Below are positions 42,752-52,147 of a stretch of 64,000 nt of DNA, piece after piece. The stretch is from Nocardia brasiliensis ATCC 700358 (GTDB lineage: Bacteria; Actinomycetota; Actinomycetes; Mycobacteriales; Mycobacteriaceae): assembly GCF_000250675.2 (NCBI RefSeq), contig NC_018681.1:8804001-8868000 (forward strand). The letters run 5' to 3'. Within the stretch, counting starts at the first letter, position 1. Each line of letters starts with the position of its first letter. Below the pieces are notes generated by a model that made no database searches, was not told where the DNA came from, and saw nothing but the letters and a program-made list of their open reading frames with translations. The position numbers and the translations under genes are program-made.

Positions 42752-42783
42752 AAGCGGTGGCGTCCCGCAGGACGCCACCGCTT
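42752..42783 (-). terminator. Rho-independent terminator of lpd
   Basis: Perfect 14-bp arms around a four-base loop (AAGCGGTGGCGTCC / GGACGCCACCGCTT). On the minus strand the stem is followed by TTGCG after a run of Ts. It lies 12 bp past the lpd stop. Confidence 0.85.
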
Positions 42784-42794
42784 CCGGGCGCGGC

Positions 42795-44198
42795 TCAGAA
42801 GTTGATCATGTGCCCGGCGAGGCCGTGGAAGGCCTCCTGCAGGGCTTCGCTGAGCGTCGGGTGCGTGTGCACGTTGCGGGTCAGCTCGTTGACCGTGAGA
42901 TCCCACTTCTGCGCCAGGGTCAGCTCGGGCAGCAACTCCGAGACGTCCGGGCCGATCAGGTGGCCGCCGAGCAGTTCGCCGTACTTGCTGTCGGCGACGA
43001 GCTTGACGAAACCGGTCGGATCGGCGAGGCCGTGCGCCTTGCCGTTGGCGGTGAACGGGAAGGTCGCGACCTTCACGTCGTAGCCCTCGTCGCGGGCCTG
43101 CTGTTCGGTCAGGCCGAAGCTGGCGACCTGCGGCTGACAGAAGGTGGCGCGCGGCATCATCCGGTAATCGCCCAGGGTGACGGTGTCCGCGCCCGCGATG
43201 GTCTCGGCCGCGACCACGCCCTGCGCCTCCGCGACGTGCGCGAGCTGCAGCTTGGCGGTGACATCGCCGATGGCGTAGATGTGATCCACATTGGTGCGCA
43301 TGTAGTCGTCGATCGCGATGGCGCCGCGGTCGGTGAGCTGCACACCCGCCGCCTCGAGGCCGTAGCCCTCGACCCGGGGCGCGAAGCCGACGGCCTGCAG
43401 CACCTTGTCGACGGTGACCGTCTCCACGTTGCCGGACTTGTTGTCCTTGATCGAGACGGTGACCTTCGAGCCGTCGTCATCGATGGACTGCACGGCCGCA
43501 CCGGTGGTGATGGTGATGCCGAGCTTCTTGTACTGCTTGGTGATCTCCTTGGAGACGTCGGCGTCCTCGTTCGGCAGCGCGCGGTCGAGGAACTCGACGA
43601 TGCGCACGTCCACGCCGTAGTTCTTCAGGACGTAGGCGAACTCCATGCCGATGGCGCCCGCGCCGACGATCAGGATCGAGCCGGGCAGGTCGCGGGTGAG
43701 GATCTGCTCCTCGTAGGTGACCACGTTGGCGCTGAGCTGGGTGCCCGGCAGCAGCTTGGTGACGGTGCCGGTCGCGATGATCACGTTGTCGAACGTGACG
43801 GTCTCGGTGCCGCCCTTCGACAGCTCGACCGACAGGGTGTTCGCGTCGGTGAAGGTGCCCTTGCCGTCGAACTCGTCGATCTTGTTCTTCTTCATCAGGA
43901 AGTGGACGCCCTTGACCCGGCCGTCCGCCACCTTGCGGCTGCGATCGAACGCCACACCGAAGTCGAAGTCCACCTCGCCCGAGATCCCGAAGGTCTTGGC
44001 TTCCTTGGTGAAGATGTGTGCGAGTTCGGCGTTACGCAGCAGCGCCTTGGAAGGGATGCAGCCGACGTTCAGGCACACACCGCCCCAGTACTTTTGCTCG
44101 ACGATCGCGGTACGGAGGCCTAACTGTGCCGCGCGGATGGCGGCGACGTAACCGCCAGGACCGGCACCGAGAACGACAACGTCGTAATGGGAAGTCAC
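42795..44198 (-). CDS. lpd: Dihydrolipoyl dehydrogenase
   Basis: A 467-residue flavoprotein, the E3 subunit that reoxidises dihydrolipoamide of the pyruvate and 2-oxoglutarate dehydrogenase complexes (and peroxidase systems in mycobacteria). FAD-binding VVVLGAGPGGYVAAIRAAQL, the redox disulfide CLNVGCIPSK, NAD-binding ILIVGAGAIGMEFA and the catalytic HTHPTLSEALQEA are all present. The GTG at 44198 is where the family begins. TAGGCT (minus strand, 44211-44206) lies seven bases before it and no Shine-Dalgarno is seen, suggesting a leaderless mRNA. Confidence 0.95.
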   Translation of the reverse strand: MTSHYDVVVLGAGPGGYVAAIRAAQLGLRTAIVEQKYWGGVCLNVGCIPSKALLRNAELAHIFTKEAKTFGISGEVDFDFGVAFDRSRKVADGRVKGVHFLMKKNKIDEFDGKGTFTDANTLSVELSKGGTETVTFDNVIIATGTVTKLLPGTQLSANVVTYEEQILTRDLPGSILIVGAGAIGMEFAYVLKNYGVDVRIVEFLDRALPNEDADVSKEITKQYKKLGITITTGAAVQSIDDDGSKVTVSIKDNKSGNVETVTVDKVLQAVGFAPRVEGYGLEAAGVQLTDRGAIAIDDYMRTNVDHIYAIGDVTAKLQLAHVAEAQGVVAAETIAGADTVTLGDYRMMPRATFCQPQVASFGLTEQQARDEGYDVKVATFPFTANGKAHGLADPTGFVKLVADSKYGELLGGHLIGPDVSELLPELTLAQKWDLTVNELTRNVHTHPTLSEALQEAFHGLAGHMINF

Positions 44199-44330
44199 GC
44201 CACCGAGCCTAACTCTGTCGCCGCGAGTTGGCCCACCGGTCCCCCACAACAATGCGCCGTGGGCCACATCCCGGCGGTCGCGGAGCGGATCGGATCGAGA
44301 CCGAGCGGTCCGGCTCGCTAGTGTTGCCCG

Positions 44331-45455
44331 GTGGCAGCGGGACGATCGGCGGACGAGATCACGCCGGAGTCGGCCACCGACCGCCGGTTCACCGTCGGCG
44401 AACCGGCAGCGGGTTCGCCGGGCAACCACCCGGCGCTGCCCCCGGCCTCGCCGATCGACGGCACGGCCTCGACACATCTGATCCGGCTGGTCCGCGACAC
44501 CGCGCTGCGGTTCGGCGTCGGCGCGGACCGGCTCGCGGCGATCCACGGGGTCGACGACGCGGCGCTGTCGGGCGAGCTCAATCGCATACCGCTGCACTCG
44601 CTGATCCGGCTGTGGGAGCTGCTCGCGCAGGCCCATCCGGAGCCGGGGGCCGGGCTCGCGGTGGTCGCCGCCGCGCCGCTCGGCACGCTCACCACCTGGG
44701 ACTATCTCGTCACGAACGGGCCGACGCTCACCGACGCGCTGCTCGCCGCACAGCCGTATCACCGGTTGGTGACCGCGGCCGCCGAAGGCTTCGACCTCAC
44801 CCACGACGGCGCGCTCACCGTCGGCTTCCGCACCACCGCGGGCGATCCGGCGGTGGTGGCGGCCGTCAACGAGTACGTGCTCGCCTACTACCTGCGGCGC
44901 GCTCGCGAAGCCACCGGCAGGCCGGTGGTGCCCGAGCGGGTCGCCTTCAGCCGCGCCGCGCCGGCCGACCACGCCGTGCTGGTGGAAGCCTTCGGCACGC
45001 ACCGCATCGAGTTCGACGCGCCCGCCGACACCATCACTTTCACCGCCGCCGACGCCACCGCCGCACTACCGCGCGCCGACCCGATGTTGGCCGAGCTGCT
45101 GCGCAGCCACGCCGACCTGGTTCTGGCCACCGCGCGCACCATCCCCGGTCCGCTGGAAGCCTTCCGCGTCGCGCTGGGCGCCGCCCTCACGGCCGGTGAC
45201 GCGGCGCTCACGACCGTCGCCCGGCGCCTCGCGGTCAGTCCGCGCACTCTGCAGCGGCAGCTCGCCGAACACGGCACCAGCTGGCGAGCCGAATACGACC
45301 GGGTCCGCTACGAACAGGCGAAAGCGCTACTGGCCGAAGGACATCTGACCACCGCGGCGGTCGCCGACCGGCTCGGCTTCACCGACGATCGGGCGCTGCG
45401 CAAAGCAGTGCACCGCTGGAGCGGCACCTCCCCGTCGCGCCTCACAACCGGCTGA
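44331..45455 (+). CDS. AraC-family regulator with Arabinose_bd domain
   Basis: A 374-residue regulator with a low-complexity N-terminus, a PF12625-type sensor domain (about residues 45-230) and a C-terminal AraC double helix-turn-helix (TVARRLAVSPRTLQRQLAEH; TAAVADRLGFTDDRALRKAV). It is divergent from lpd. TAGTGT (44319-44324) lies six bases before the GTG, again a leaderless pattern. Its targets are unknown; the downstream NADP-dependent oxidoreductase on the same strand is one candidate. Confidence 0.87.
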   Translation: MAAGRSADEITPESATDRRFTVGEPAAGSPGNHPALPPASPIDGTASTHLIRLVRDTALRFGVGADRLAAIHGVDDAALSGELNRIPLHSLIRLWELLAQAHPEPGAGLAVVAAAPLGTLTTWDYLVTNGPTLTDALLAAQPYHRLVTAAAEGFDLTHDGALTVGFRTTAGDPAVVAAVNEYVLAYYLRRAREATGRPVVPERVAFSRAAPADHAVLVEAFGTHRIEFDAPADTITFTAADATAALPRADPMLAELLRSHADLVLATARTIPGPLEAFRVALGAALTAGDAALTTVARRLAVSPRTLQRQLAEHGTSWRAEYDRVRYEQAKALLAEGHLTTAAVADRLGFTDDRALRKAVHRWSGTSPSRLTTG

Positions 45456-45583
45456 TCCCCGACCTGTCGCATTTGGACCGGTGCGTGGCGTGTGCGGACC
45501 TGGGGCCGAAGACGCGCAGCTCATAGCGTTGGCCGTACCGGATCGAAGGGGTCCGCGAGAGTCACCGAAGCAGAGGCAGAGCA

Positions 45584-46633
45584 ATGAGCACGCAGACCAC
45601 CGAGGCCACCGGCACCACCCAGATCAACCTGCCGCGGACCTCGCGCGAGATCCAGTTGGCGGCGCGACCGACCGGCGCACCGACCGCCGCGAATTTCGCG
45701 CTGGTGGACCAGCCGATTCCGGCGCTGGCCGAGGGACAGATCCTGGTGCGCAACACCTGGATGTCGGTGGACCCGTACATGCGGGGCCGGATGGACGACC
45801 GGCCGTCCTACATCGCGCCGTTCCAGCTGGGCGAGGCTTTGGAAGGATCCGCGGTCGGCGAGGTCGTCGCCTCCACGGCCCCGGGAATTCCGGTGGGCAG
45901 CACCGTGTCCCACTTCGCGGGCTGGCGAGAGTACGCCGTACTGGACGCGGCCGTGGCCACCCCGATCGACCCCACGCTCGCGGCCGACCACCACTACCTC
46001 GGCGCCCTCGGCACCACCGGTCTCACCGCGTACGCCGCGCTCACCGATGTGGCGCAGGTGAATCCCGGTGACACCGTGTTCATCTCGGCCGCCGCAGGCG
46101 CGGTCGGCAGTGTCGCGGGCCAGATCGCCCGGGCGCTCGGCGCGGCGAAGGTGATCGGCTCCGCGGGCGGCCCGGCCAAGACCCGGTTGCTGCTCGACGA
46201 ATTCGGCTTCGACGCCGCGCTCGACTACCGGGCCGGTGACCTGGCCGGGCAGCTGGCCGCGGCGGCGCCCGAGGGCATCGACGTCTACCTCGACAGCGTG
46301 GGCGGCGAACACCTGCGCGTCGCGGTCGAGGCGATGCGGCCGAAGGGCCGGATCGCACTGGTCGGTGCGATCAGCGGATACAACGGCAGCACCGACGCGC
46401 CGGGTCCGGACCTGTACAAGGCTGCCACCAAGGAGGTTTCGCTGCGCGGCATGCTGGTCAACAGCTACTTCCCGATCTTCGGCGAGTACATCGGCAAGGC
46501 CGCGGGCTGGCTGGCCGACGGCACCCTGCGCACCACCGAAACCGTCTACGAGGGACTGGAGCAGGCCCCGGCCGCCTTCCTCGGCGTGCTGTCCGGCGCC
46601 AACACCGGCAAGATGCTGGTGCGGCTTGGCTGA
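45584..46633 (+). CDS. MDR-family NADP-dependent oxidoreductase (CurA/LTB4-dehydrogenase-like)
   Basis: A 349-residue zinc-free medium-chain reductase. The N-terminal MSVDPYMRGRMDD and NADP-binding VFISAAAGAVGSVAGQIARA are typical of prostaglandin/leukotriene B4 and curcumin reductases, which reduce alpha,beta-unsaturated ketones. LDSVGGEHL follows in the nucleotide-binding domain. GAGGCAGAG precedes the ATG. Monocistronic, with a strong hairpin at its end. The physiological substrate is unknown. Confidence 0.9.
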   Translation: MSTQTTEATGTTQINLPRTSREIQLAARPTGAPTAANFALVDQPIPALAEGQILVRNTWMSVDPYMRGRMDDRPSYIAPFQLGEALEGSAVGEVVASTAPGIPVGSTVSHFAGWREYAVLDAAVATPIDPTLAADHHYLGALGTTGLTAYAALTDVAQVNPGDTVFISAAAGAVGSVAGQIARALGAAKVIGSAGGPAKTRLLLDEFGFDAALDYRAGDLAGQLAAAAPEGIDVYLDSVGGEHLRVAVEAMRPKGRIALVGAISGYNGSTDAPGPDLYKAATKEVSLRGMLVNSYFPIFGEYIGKAAGWLADGTLRTTETVYEGLEQAPAAFLGVLSGANTGKMLVRLG

Positions 46634-46648
46634 GCGCGAACGGGTTAC

Positions 46649-46675
46649 GTGGCGCGACCGGTATGGTCGCGCCAC
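46649..46675. terminator. Hairpin between the oxidoreductase and dipeptidase genes
   Basis: Perfect 11-bp arms GTGGCGCGACC and GGTCGCGCCAC with a five-base loop, followed by ACCTGTTT. Confidence 0.8.
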
Positions 46676-46718
46676 ACCTGTTTCGGGACTGCGCTTCCGG
46701 CTGGTCCCGCGCTCGCGA

Positions 46719-47693
46719 CTAGTCCCGCCAGACCTGTGCCGCGACGCGGGAGAAGTTGCCACCGAACACCGCCGCACGATCGGCGGCGCTGAAGCCGCGC
46801 CGGGCGAGTACCTCGTCCAGGCCGGGCACCGTACCCAGGCCGAGCAGGTCCTCCGGCGGAACCCACTGCAGCGGACCCCATTTCGTGTAGGACTCGGAGA
46901 ACGCCTCGGGATGCTGCGCGAGCATGTCGTTGAAATCCGCGGCGTCGAAGGAATAGTCCGATCCGATCCCGATGTGCTCGATGCCGACCAGTGCGGCACC
47001 GTGCTCGACCTGGTCGGCCAGCGCTTCGATCCGCGCGCCCGCCGCATCGATCCCGTTGTGTCCCAGAAAGATTCCGACGCCGTTCAGTCCGATCACCCCG
47101 CCGGTGGCGGCACAGGCCTTCGCCTGCTCGTCGGTGATATTGCGCGGATGCTCCCACAGCGCGGCGAAATTGGAGTGGCTGTAGATCACCGGCGCCTGCG
47201 AATGCGTGGCCAGATCCAGCGCGGTGCGCCGGGAACAGTGCGAACCGTCGACGAACATGCCGGTGTCGTTGAGCGCGCGCACCAGATCTCGGCCGTAGGC
47301 GGTGAGCCCGGTGTCCTCGGTGTCGAGACACCCGCACCCGGCCGCGTTGGCATGGTTGTAGGTGGGCAGCAGCGAACGCACACCCAACTCGTAGAACCGC
47401 GCCACGTTGTCCAGGTCACCGCCGAGCGGGCCCGAGTCCTCCAGATCGAAGGCCAGCGCGCGGGTTTCCGGGTCGCCGATGTCAGAGTGCTTGTGCACCA
47501 ACCGGAATCGGCCGTCGGCGGCCGCTTCCGCGCGGAACTGCCGGATCAGTGCCAGCGAATCAGCGGTCGACTGCGCCGAATAGCCGACGTTCACCGACAG
47601 ATACGAACCGGACGGATAGCGCGCCAGATCCGCGATCCGCGCCGACGGCAGCAGCGGCAGACAGCAGTGCTGCTCCCAGAGAAAGTGCGGCAA
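46719..47693 (-). CDS. Membrane dipeptidase (peptidase M19) family protein
   Basis: About 324 residues. The bridging glutamate is in AFDLEDSGPLGG, with histidine-containing motifs TYNHANAAGCG, VDGSHCSRRTALD and VIYSHSNFAALWEHPRNI, and IGIGSDYSFD, all as in renal-type dipeptidases. The N-terminal HxD metal motif is replaced by WEQHCCLPL, so metal binding differs from the classic enzyme. The start is TTG 47693, fixed by AGGAGG seven bases upstream; nothing family-like precedes it. Predicted to hydrolyse dipeptides or lactone-type substrates in the cytosol. Confidence 0.85.
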   Translation of the reverse strand: MPHFLWEQHCCLPLLPSARIADLARYPSGSYLSVNVGYSAQSTADSLALIRQFRAEAAADGRFRLVHKHSDIGDPETRALAFDLEDSGPLGGDLDNVARFYELGVRSLLPTYNHANAAGCGCLDTEDTGLTAYGRDLVRALNDTGMFVDGSHCSRRTALDLATHSQAPVIYSHSNFAALWEHPRNITDEQAKACAATGGVIGLNGVGIFLGHNGIDAAGARIEALADQVEHGAALVGIEHIGIGSDYSFDAADFNDMLAQHPEAFSESYTKWGPLQWVPPEDLLGLGTVPGLDEVLARRGFSAADRAAVFGGNFSRVAAQVWRD

Positions 47694-47902
47694 CCGCGAA
47701 CCTCCTGATCGGACCGGCCTCGGAGCTGCGATCCTACTGCCGGCGCCGCGGCGGTCATGGCCACGGGCAAACCCACGGTGGCGCTTGGGGCCGAGTCGGT
47801 GCAATCCGCCTTGACCCAGGTCAGCGCCGCGCGCGGTAACAGCGTGTCCAATTCGCCCGATTCACCGAGTGCTCCATTCTTACTGCCTGAAGGCGGTGCG
47901 AC

Positions 47903-48448
47903 ATGCGTCGCTTGTTTCTCCTGATCGCCTCCGTCGCGCTGTGCGCCGGTCTCTGGATCGTGCCCGGCGCGGCTACCGCGACTCCCTCCTACTGCGGACT
48001 GGTGTGGGGTTCGCTCGACAAAACGAATCCCGCGATGTCCACCGCGCCGGTCACCGGCCTGCGCACCGGCCGCCACGAATGCTTCGACCGGCTGGTCATC
48101 GACCTGGCCGGCCCGGTGCCGGGGTATCGGGTCGGCTACGTCGACCGGGTCCGCGCGGACGGATCGGGTACGCCGGTAGCGCTGCGCGGCGGCGCGTTCC
48201 TGAACGTCGTCGTGCTCGCGCCCGCCTACAACGACGCGGGGCACGCCACCTACCAGCCGGCGCACCGAGCCGAGCTGGCCGACGTGACCGGCTATCGCAC
48301 GTTCCGTCAGGTCGCGTGGGCCGGCTCGTTCGAGGGCCAGACCACCGTCGGTCTCGGTGTGCGCGCCCGCTTGCCGGTGCGGGTGTTCACTCTCGAAGGT
48401 CCCGGTGACGGCTCGCGCGTCGTGGTGGATGTAGCACACTTGTGGTAA
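47903..48448 (+). CDS. Secreted AMIN-like domain protein
   Basis: A 181-residue exported protein. The signal peptide is MRRLFLLIASVALCAGLWIV, with cleavage near ATA-TPS. The mature part (HECFDRLVIDLAGPVPGYRVGYV, VLAPAYN, GLGVRARLPVRVFTL) matches the small actinobacterial AMIN-like family of cell-envelope proteins. Two cysteines (YCGLVWG, HECFDRL) probably form a disulfide. Function unknown. A divergent dipeptidase lies upstream, and the S9 peptidase gene starts 41 bp downstream. Confidence 0.8.
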   Translation: MRRLFLLIASVALCAGLWIVPGAATATPSYCGLVWGSLDKTNPAMSTAPVTGLRTGRHECFDRLVIDLAGPVPGYRVGYVDRVRADGSGTPVALRGGAFLNVVVLAPAYNDAGHATYQPAHRAELADVTGYRTFRQVAWAGSFEGQTTVGLGVRARLPVRVFTLEGPGDGSRVVVDVAHLW

Positions 48449-48489
48449 CCCCCACGTGCCGATCCGCGACGCTCGGCAACAATGTGGGG

Positions 48490-50547
48490 ATGAGCGGCGT
48501 TGAGCAGAACGTGACCGATCCTTACCTCTGGCTCGAAGAAGTGACCGACGAGCGAGCCCTCGATTGGGCGCGGGCGCACAACGACGTCGTCGTCGAGCGA
48601 TTCGCCTCCTCCGCCCGGTTCAGCGAACTCGAGCACCGCATCCTGGACATGCTCGATACGGACACCAAGATCGCCTATCCGGGACGGCGCGGCCGCTGGC
48701 TCTACAACTTCTGGCGCGATGCCGAGCACCCGCGCGGCCTGTGGCGGCGCACGACGTTCGGCGAATACGCCAAGGAGTCGCCGGACTGGGACGTGCTGAT
48801 CGACCTGGACGCGCTGGCCGCCGCGGAGGAGGAGAACTGGGTCTGGGGCGGCGCCGCGGTGCTGCGGCCCGAGCAGTCCCGGGCACTGATCAGCCTGTCC
48901 CGCGGCGGCGCGGACGCCAAGGTGGTGCGCGAATTCGACCTCGCGGCAAGGGTGTTCATCGCCCCCGAAGACGGGGGGTTCTTCCTGCCCGAGGCGAAAT
49001 CCGAGATGCGCTGGATCGACCTGGATTCGGTGTACATCGGCACCGATTTCGGTCCCGGCTCGCTCACCGACTCCGGCTATCCGCGCATCGCCAAGCGCTG
49101 GCGGCGCGGTACCGAGCTGGCGGCGGCGGAGACCGTGTTCGAGGGCGCGGCCGAAGACGTCGCGGTCTCGGCGGGTTACGACCGAACCCCTGGCTACGAA
49201 CGGCATTTCGTCGGCCGGGCCACCGATTTCTTCAACGAAGAGGTGTACCTGGTCGGCGCCGACGGCGCGCTGACTCTCCTGGATACTCCGACCGACGCCA
49301 GCGAATCCTGGTACAAGGACTGGCTGCTCGTCCGGTTGAAGTCGCCGTGGGAGGTCGGCGGCCGGAGCTATCCCGCGGGCGCGCTGCTGGCCACCGACTT
49401 CGAGCAATTCCTCGCCGGGGCAAGGGATTTCGAGGTGATCTTCACACCGGACGCGCACACCTCGCTGCACGGCTACGGCTGGACCGAGCACCACCTGCTG
49501 CTGATCACCCTGGAAGACGTGCAGACCAAGCTGTACGTGGTGACGCCGGGCGCCGACGGCTGGCGCCGGGAGTCGCTGGCCGACACCCCGCCGATGGCGA
49601 CGACCAGCGTGCTGAATCTCGACCCGCTCGAGGGCGGCGACGAATTCATGCTGACCACCAGTGGTTTCACCACGCCCGCCACGCTGCTGGCCAGTTCGGT
49701 CGGCGGGCAGACCACCCAGCTCAAACAGGAGCCCGGCTTCTTCGACGCCGAGGGCATCGAGACCGAGCAGTTCTTCGCGACCTCTGCGGACGGCACCGCG
49801 GTGCCGTACTTCGTGATCCGGCATCGGGACCGCAAGGGCGTGCCCGGCCCGACGGTGATGTCCGGCTACGGCGGCTTCGAGGTCTCCCGTACGCCCGCCT
49901 ACAGCGGCGCGTCCGGCATGGGCTGGCTGGAACGCGGCGGCACCTGGGTGATGACGAACATCCGCGGCGGCGGCGAATACGGTCCGCAGTGGCACACCTC
50001 GGTGCAGAAGGCGAACCGGCACAAGGTGTACGAGGATTTCGCGGCGATCGCGAAAGACCTTGTCGCCCGCGGCATCACGACCGCCGACCAGCTCGGCGCG
50101 GTGGGCGGCAGCAACGGCGGCCTGCTGATGGGCGTGATGCTGACCCGCTATCCGGAGCTGTTCGGCGCGATCGTCTGCCAGGTACCGCTGCTGGACATGA
50201 AGCGCTACCACCTGCTGCTCGCGGGCGCCTCCTGGATCGCCGAGTACGGCGACCCGGACAAGCCCGAGGAATGGGAGTACATCAGCAAGTACTCGCCGTA
50301 CCAGAACGCCCGCGCGGACGTGGCCTACCCGCCGATCCTGCTCACCACCTCCACCCGCGACGATCGCGTGCACCCCGGTCACGCCCGCAAGATGGCCGCG
50401 CTGCTCGAGGAGCAGGGGCACGAATTCTGGTACCACGAGAACATCGAGGGCGGCCACGGCGGCGCGGCGGACAACAAGCAGTCCGCCTTCCAGGCCGGCC
50501 TGATCTACGAGTTCTTCACGCAGATGCTGATCGAACGCGGCAAATAG
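48490..50547 (+). CDS. Prolyl oligopeptidase family serine peptidase (S9)
   Basis: A 685-residue cytosolic peptidase. An N-terminal beta-propeller (residues 20-400) covers the catalytic domain. That domain has the Ser in VGGSNGGLLMGVMLTR, the Asp in TSTRDDRVHPGHARKM and the His in IEGGHGGAADNKQ. It cleaves short peptides, probably after proline, although this S9A/S9B-like branch may differ. ATG 48490 (SGVEQNVTDPYLWLEE) is where the family begins. It resembles Rv0457c of M. tuberculosis. Confidence 0.92.
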   Translation: MSGVEQNVTDPYLWLEEVTDERALDWARAHNDVVVERFASSARFSELEHRILDMLDTDTKIAYPGRRGRWLYNFWRDAEHPRGLWRRTTFGEYAKESPDWDVLIDLDALAAAEEENWVWGGAAVLRPEQSRALISLSRGGADAKVVREFDLAARVFIAPEDGGFFLPEAKSEMRWIDLDSVYIGTDFGPGSLTDSGYPRIAKRWRRGTELAAAETVFEGAAEDVAVSAGYDRTPGYERHFVGRATDFFNEEVYLVGADGALTLLDTPTDASESWYKDWLLVRLKSPWEVGGRSYPAGALLATDFEQFLAGARDFEVIFTPDAHTSLHGYGWTEHHLLLITLEDVQTKLYVVTPGADGWRRESLADTPPMATTSVLNLDPLEGGDEFMLTTSGFTTPATLLASSVGGQTTQLKQEPGFFDAEGIETEQFFATSADGTAVPYFVIRHRDRKGVPGPTVMSGYGGFEVSRTPAYSGASGMGWLERGGTWVMTNIRGGGEYGPQWHTSVQKANRHKVYEDFAAIAKDLVARGITTADQLGAVGGSNGGLLMGVMLTRYPELFGAIVCQVPLLDMKRYHLLLAGASWIAEYGDPDKPEEWEYISKYSPYQNARADVAYPPILLTTSTRDDRVHPGHARKMAALLEEQGHEFWYHENIEGGHGGAADNKQSAFQAGLIYEFFTQMLIERGK

Positions 50548-50569
50548 CGGCCGATTCGACCACCCGGGC

Positions 50570-50600
50570 CTACGGTGTAGTGGGACCGTCTACGCCGTAG
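50570..50600. promoter_or_regulatory. Inverted repeat before the TetR gene (autoregulatory operator candidate)
   Basis: CTACGGTGTAG (50570-50580) and CTACGCCGTAG (50590-50600) pair with one mismatch across nine bases. The right half extended (TCTACGCCGTAGA) is itself nearly palindromic. It is 23 bp before the TetR start, consistent with autoregulation. Confidence 0.65.
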
Positions 50601-50622
50601 ACCCGGCCCGGGAGGAGCAGTC

Positions 50623-51264
50623 GTGCAGGGCGAGAACGCCGCCGGAAAGCCGATACGCCGCAGCGCGAGCCGCGCCGAGCCGTCGCGGCGGGTCGCGCTG
50701 AACCGCGACCACATCGCCGTGGTCGCGCTGCGGCTCATCGACGAGACCGGCGTCGACGGCTTCTCCATGCGCAAACTCGGCGCCGCACTCGGCGCCGACC
50801 CGATGGCGGCCTACCGGCACTTCGCCGATCAGCAGGACCTGTTCGACGCCGTCGCCGCGACCATGTTCAACGAGCTGGACATGGCCTCGCTGCCCTGGCA
50901 GGAACCTTGGCGCGAGCTCATGCGCGCCTACACCCACCGGTTGCGCTCCACGCTGCGCCGGCACCCGAATGCGGTGCCGGTCTTCGCGACCCGGCCGGTG
51001 CGCAACGAGTCCGCGCTGGAGACCGGCAGCTGGCTGGTGGAACACCTGCAGGGGGCCGGGTTTCCGGCGCGCGTCGCGACACAGCTGACCAAGTGCCTGC
51101 GCGAATACGTGCTCGGCCACCTGCTCAGCTATACCATCGCCGCGGTGCGCGCGGAACCCGATGCGGCCGAGGACATTTCACCGGCCGATCACTTCGATAT
51201 CGGGGTCGACGCGATGCTCGACGGGTTCGCCCGGTATGTCGAGACACCGCGCAGGCATCACTGA
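50623..51264 (+). CDS. TetR-family regulator (TetR_C tetracycline-repressor type)
   Basis: A 213-residue protein with helix-turn-helix FSMRKLGAALGADPMAAYRHF near residues 46-66 and a TetR-class C-terminal domain. The start is GTG 50623, with GGAGGAGC upstream. Its last codons overlap the convergent alpha/beta-hydrolase stop by about 7 bp. An inverted repeat precedes it. The ligand is unknown; the convergent hydrolase and the upstream peptidase are its only close neighbours. Confidence 0.87.
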   Translation: MQGENAAGKPIRRSASRAEPSRRVALNRDHIAVVALRLIDETGVDGFSMRKLGAALGADPMAAYRHFADQQDLFDAVAATMFNELDMASLPWQEPWRELMRAYTHRLRSTLRRHPNAVPVFATRPVRNESALETGSWLVEHLQGAGFPARVATQLTKCLREYVLGHLLSYTIAAVRAEPDAAEDISPADHFDIGVDAMLDGFARYVETPRRHH

Positions 51265-52118
51265 CGATCGCGCAACCACTTCTCGATCTGATCGACCGTG
51301 CCGGTGTAATCGCGGATCCAGCCGTTGTGCCCCAACGGTTCCGGCGCGCGCCAGGTGGTCACGTCGGCCTTGGGCAGCTTCGCCAGCAGATGCTCGGCCG
51401 AGCCCGGCGGGGTCAGCTCGTCGCCGGTCATGGTGATCGAGAGCACCGGCAGCTTCAGCCGGGCGATCCGCTCCTCGTAGTCGATATCGGCCCCGACCGG
51501 CACGAACCGGCCGGTGCGGGCGAGCCTGGCCCAGTCCGAGATCAACACCTTGGACTGCCTGCCGAAGCCCATCGAGATCCGGTCGCCCGGCCAGAAGCCC
51601 GCCAGGTTCGCGGTCAACGAGACCGCCGCGGTGCCGACGAGCATGCCCGGACCCGAAAGTCCCCGGTAGCCACGGTGATACGGCGTGCCGGAGGCGATCA
51701 GGATCAGCCCGCCGAGCCGCCCGCGGATCCGCGAGGCGTACAGCACGGCGAGCTGACCACCCATGCTGTGCCCGAGCAGGTACGGCGTGCTCGCCGGGAA
51801 CCGGTCGCGCACCACCTGGAAGATCGCCGGGAAGTCGACCGAGACCAGCTCGTGGTAGCCGTAGGTGCTCGCGGCGCTCGGCTTCGGCGTGCTCGCGCCG
51901 TTGCCGCGCAACTCGCCGATGGCCACGTCGAAACCGCGCCGGGACAGACCGAGGGCGAACCCGTCGTAGTACTCGCCGGGCACCCCGAGGCCGGGCACGA
52001 CCACCAGCACCGGACGCGGGGCGTCCGGTGTGACCGGGTGCCGGTGCGCGCCCGAGGCCGGAATCAGCCGGACCGGCACCGTGCTGCCGTCCGGCATCTG
52101 GATCGGGACCGTTTCCAT
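51258..52118 (-). CDS. Alpha/beta hydrolase
   Basis: A 286-residue hydrolase of the serine-aminopeptidase/lysophospholipase-like group. The oxyanion region is VVVPGLGVPGEYYDGFA, the nucleophile elbow is LLGHSMGGQLAV, the acid is in MTGDELTPPGSA and the histidine in PEPLGHNGWIR. No signal peptide is visible. ATG 52118 begins the conserved part. It lies 30 bp downstream of a TetR gene on the same strand and may be its target and operon partner. The substrate is probably a lipid ester, but unproven. Confidence 0.88.
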   Translation of the reverse strand: METVPIQMPDGSTVPVRLIPASGAHRHPVTPDAPRPVLVVVPGLGVPGEYYDGFALGLSRRGFDVAIGELRGNGASTPKPSAASTYGYHELVSVDFPAIFQVVRDRFPASTPYLLGHSMGGQLAVLYASRIRGRLGGLILIASGTPYHRGYRGLSGPGMLVGTAAVSLTANLAGFWPGDRISMGFGRQSKVLISDWARLARTGRFVPVGADIDYEERIARLKLPVLSITMTGDELTPPGSAEHLLAKLPKADVTTWRAPEPLGHNGWIRDYTGTVDQIEKWLRDRQ

Positions 52119-52147
52119 GCCGGGCACGCTACCGCGCCGCGACCCGC

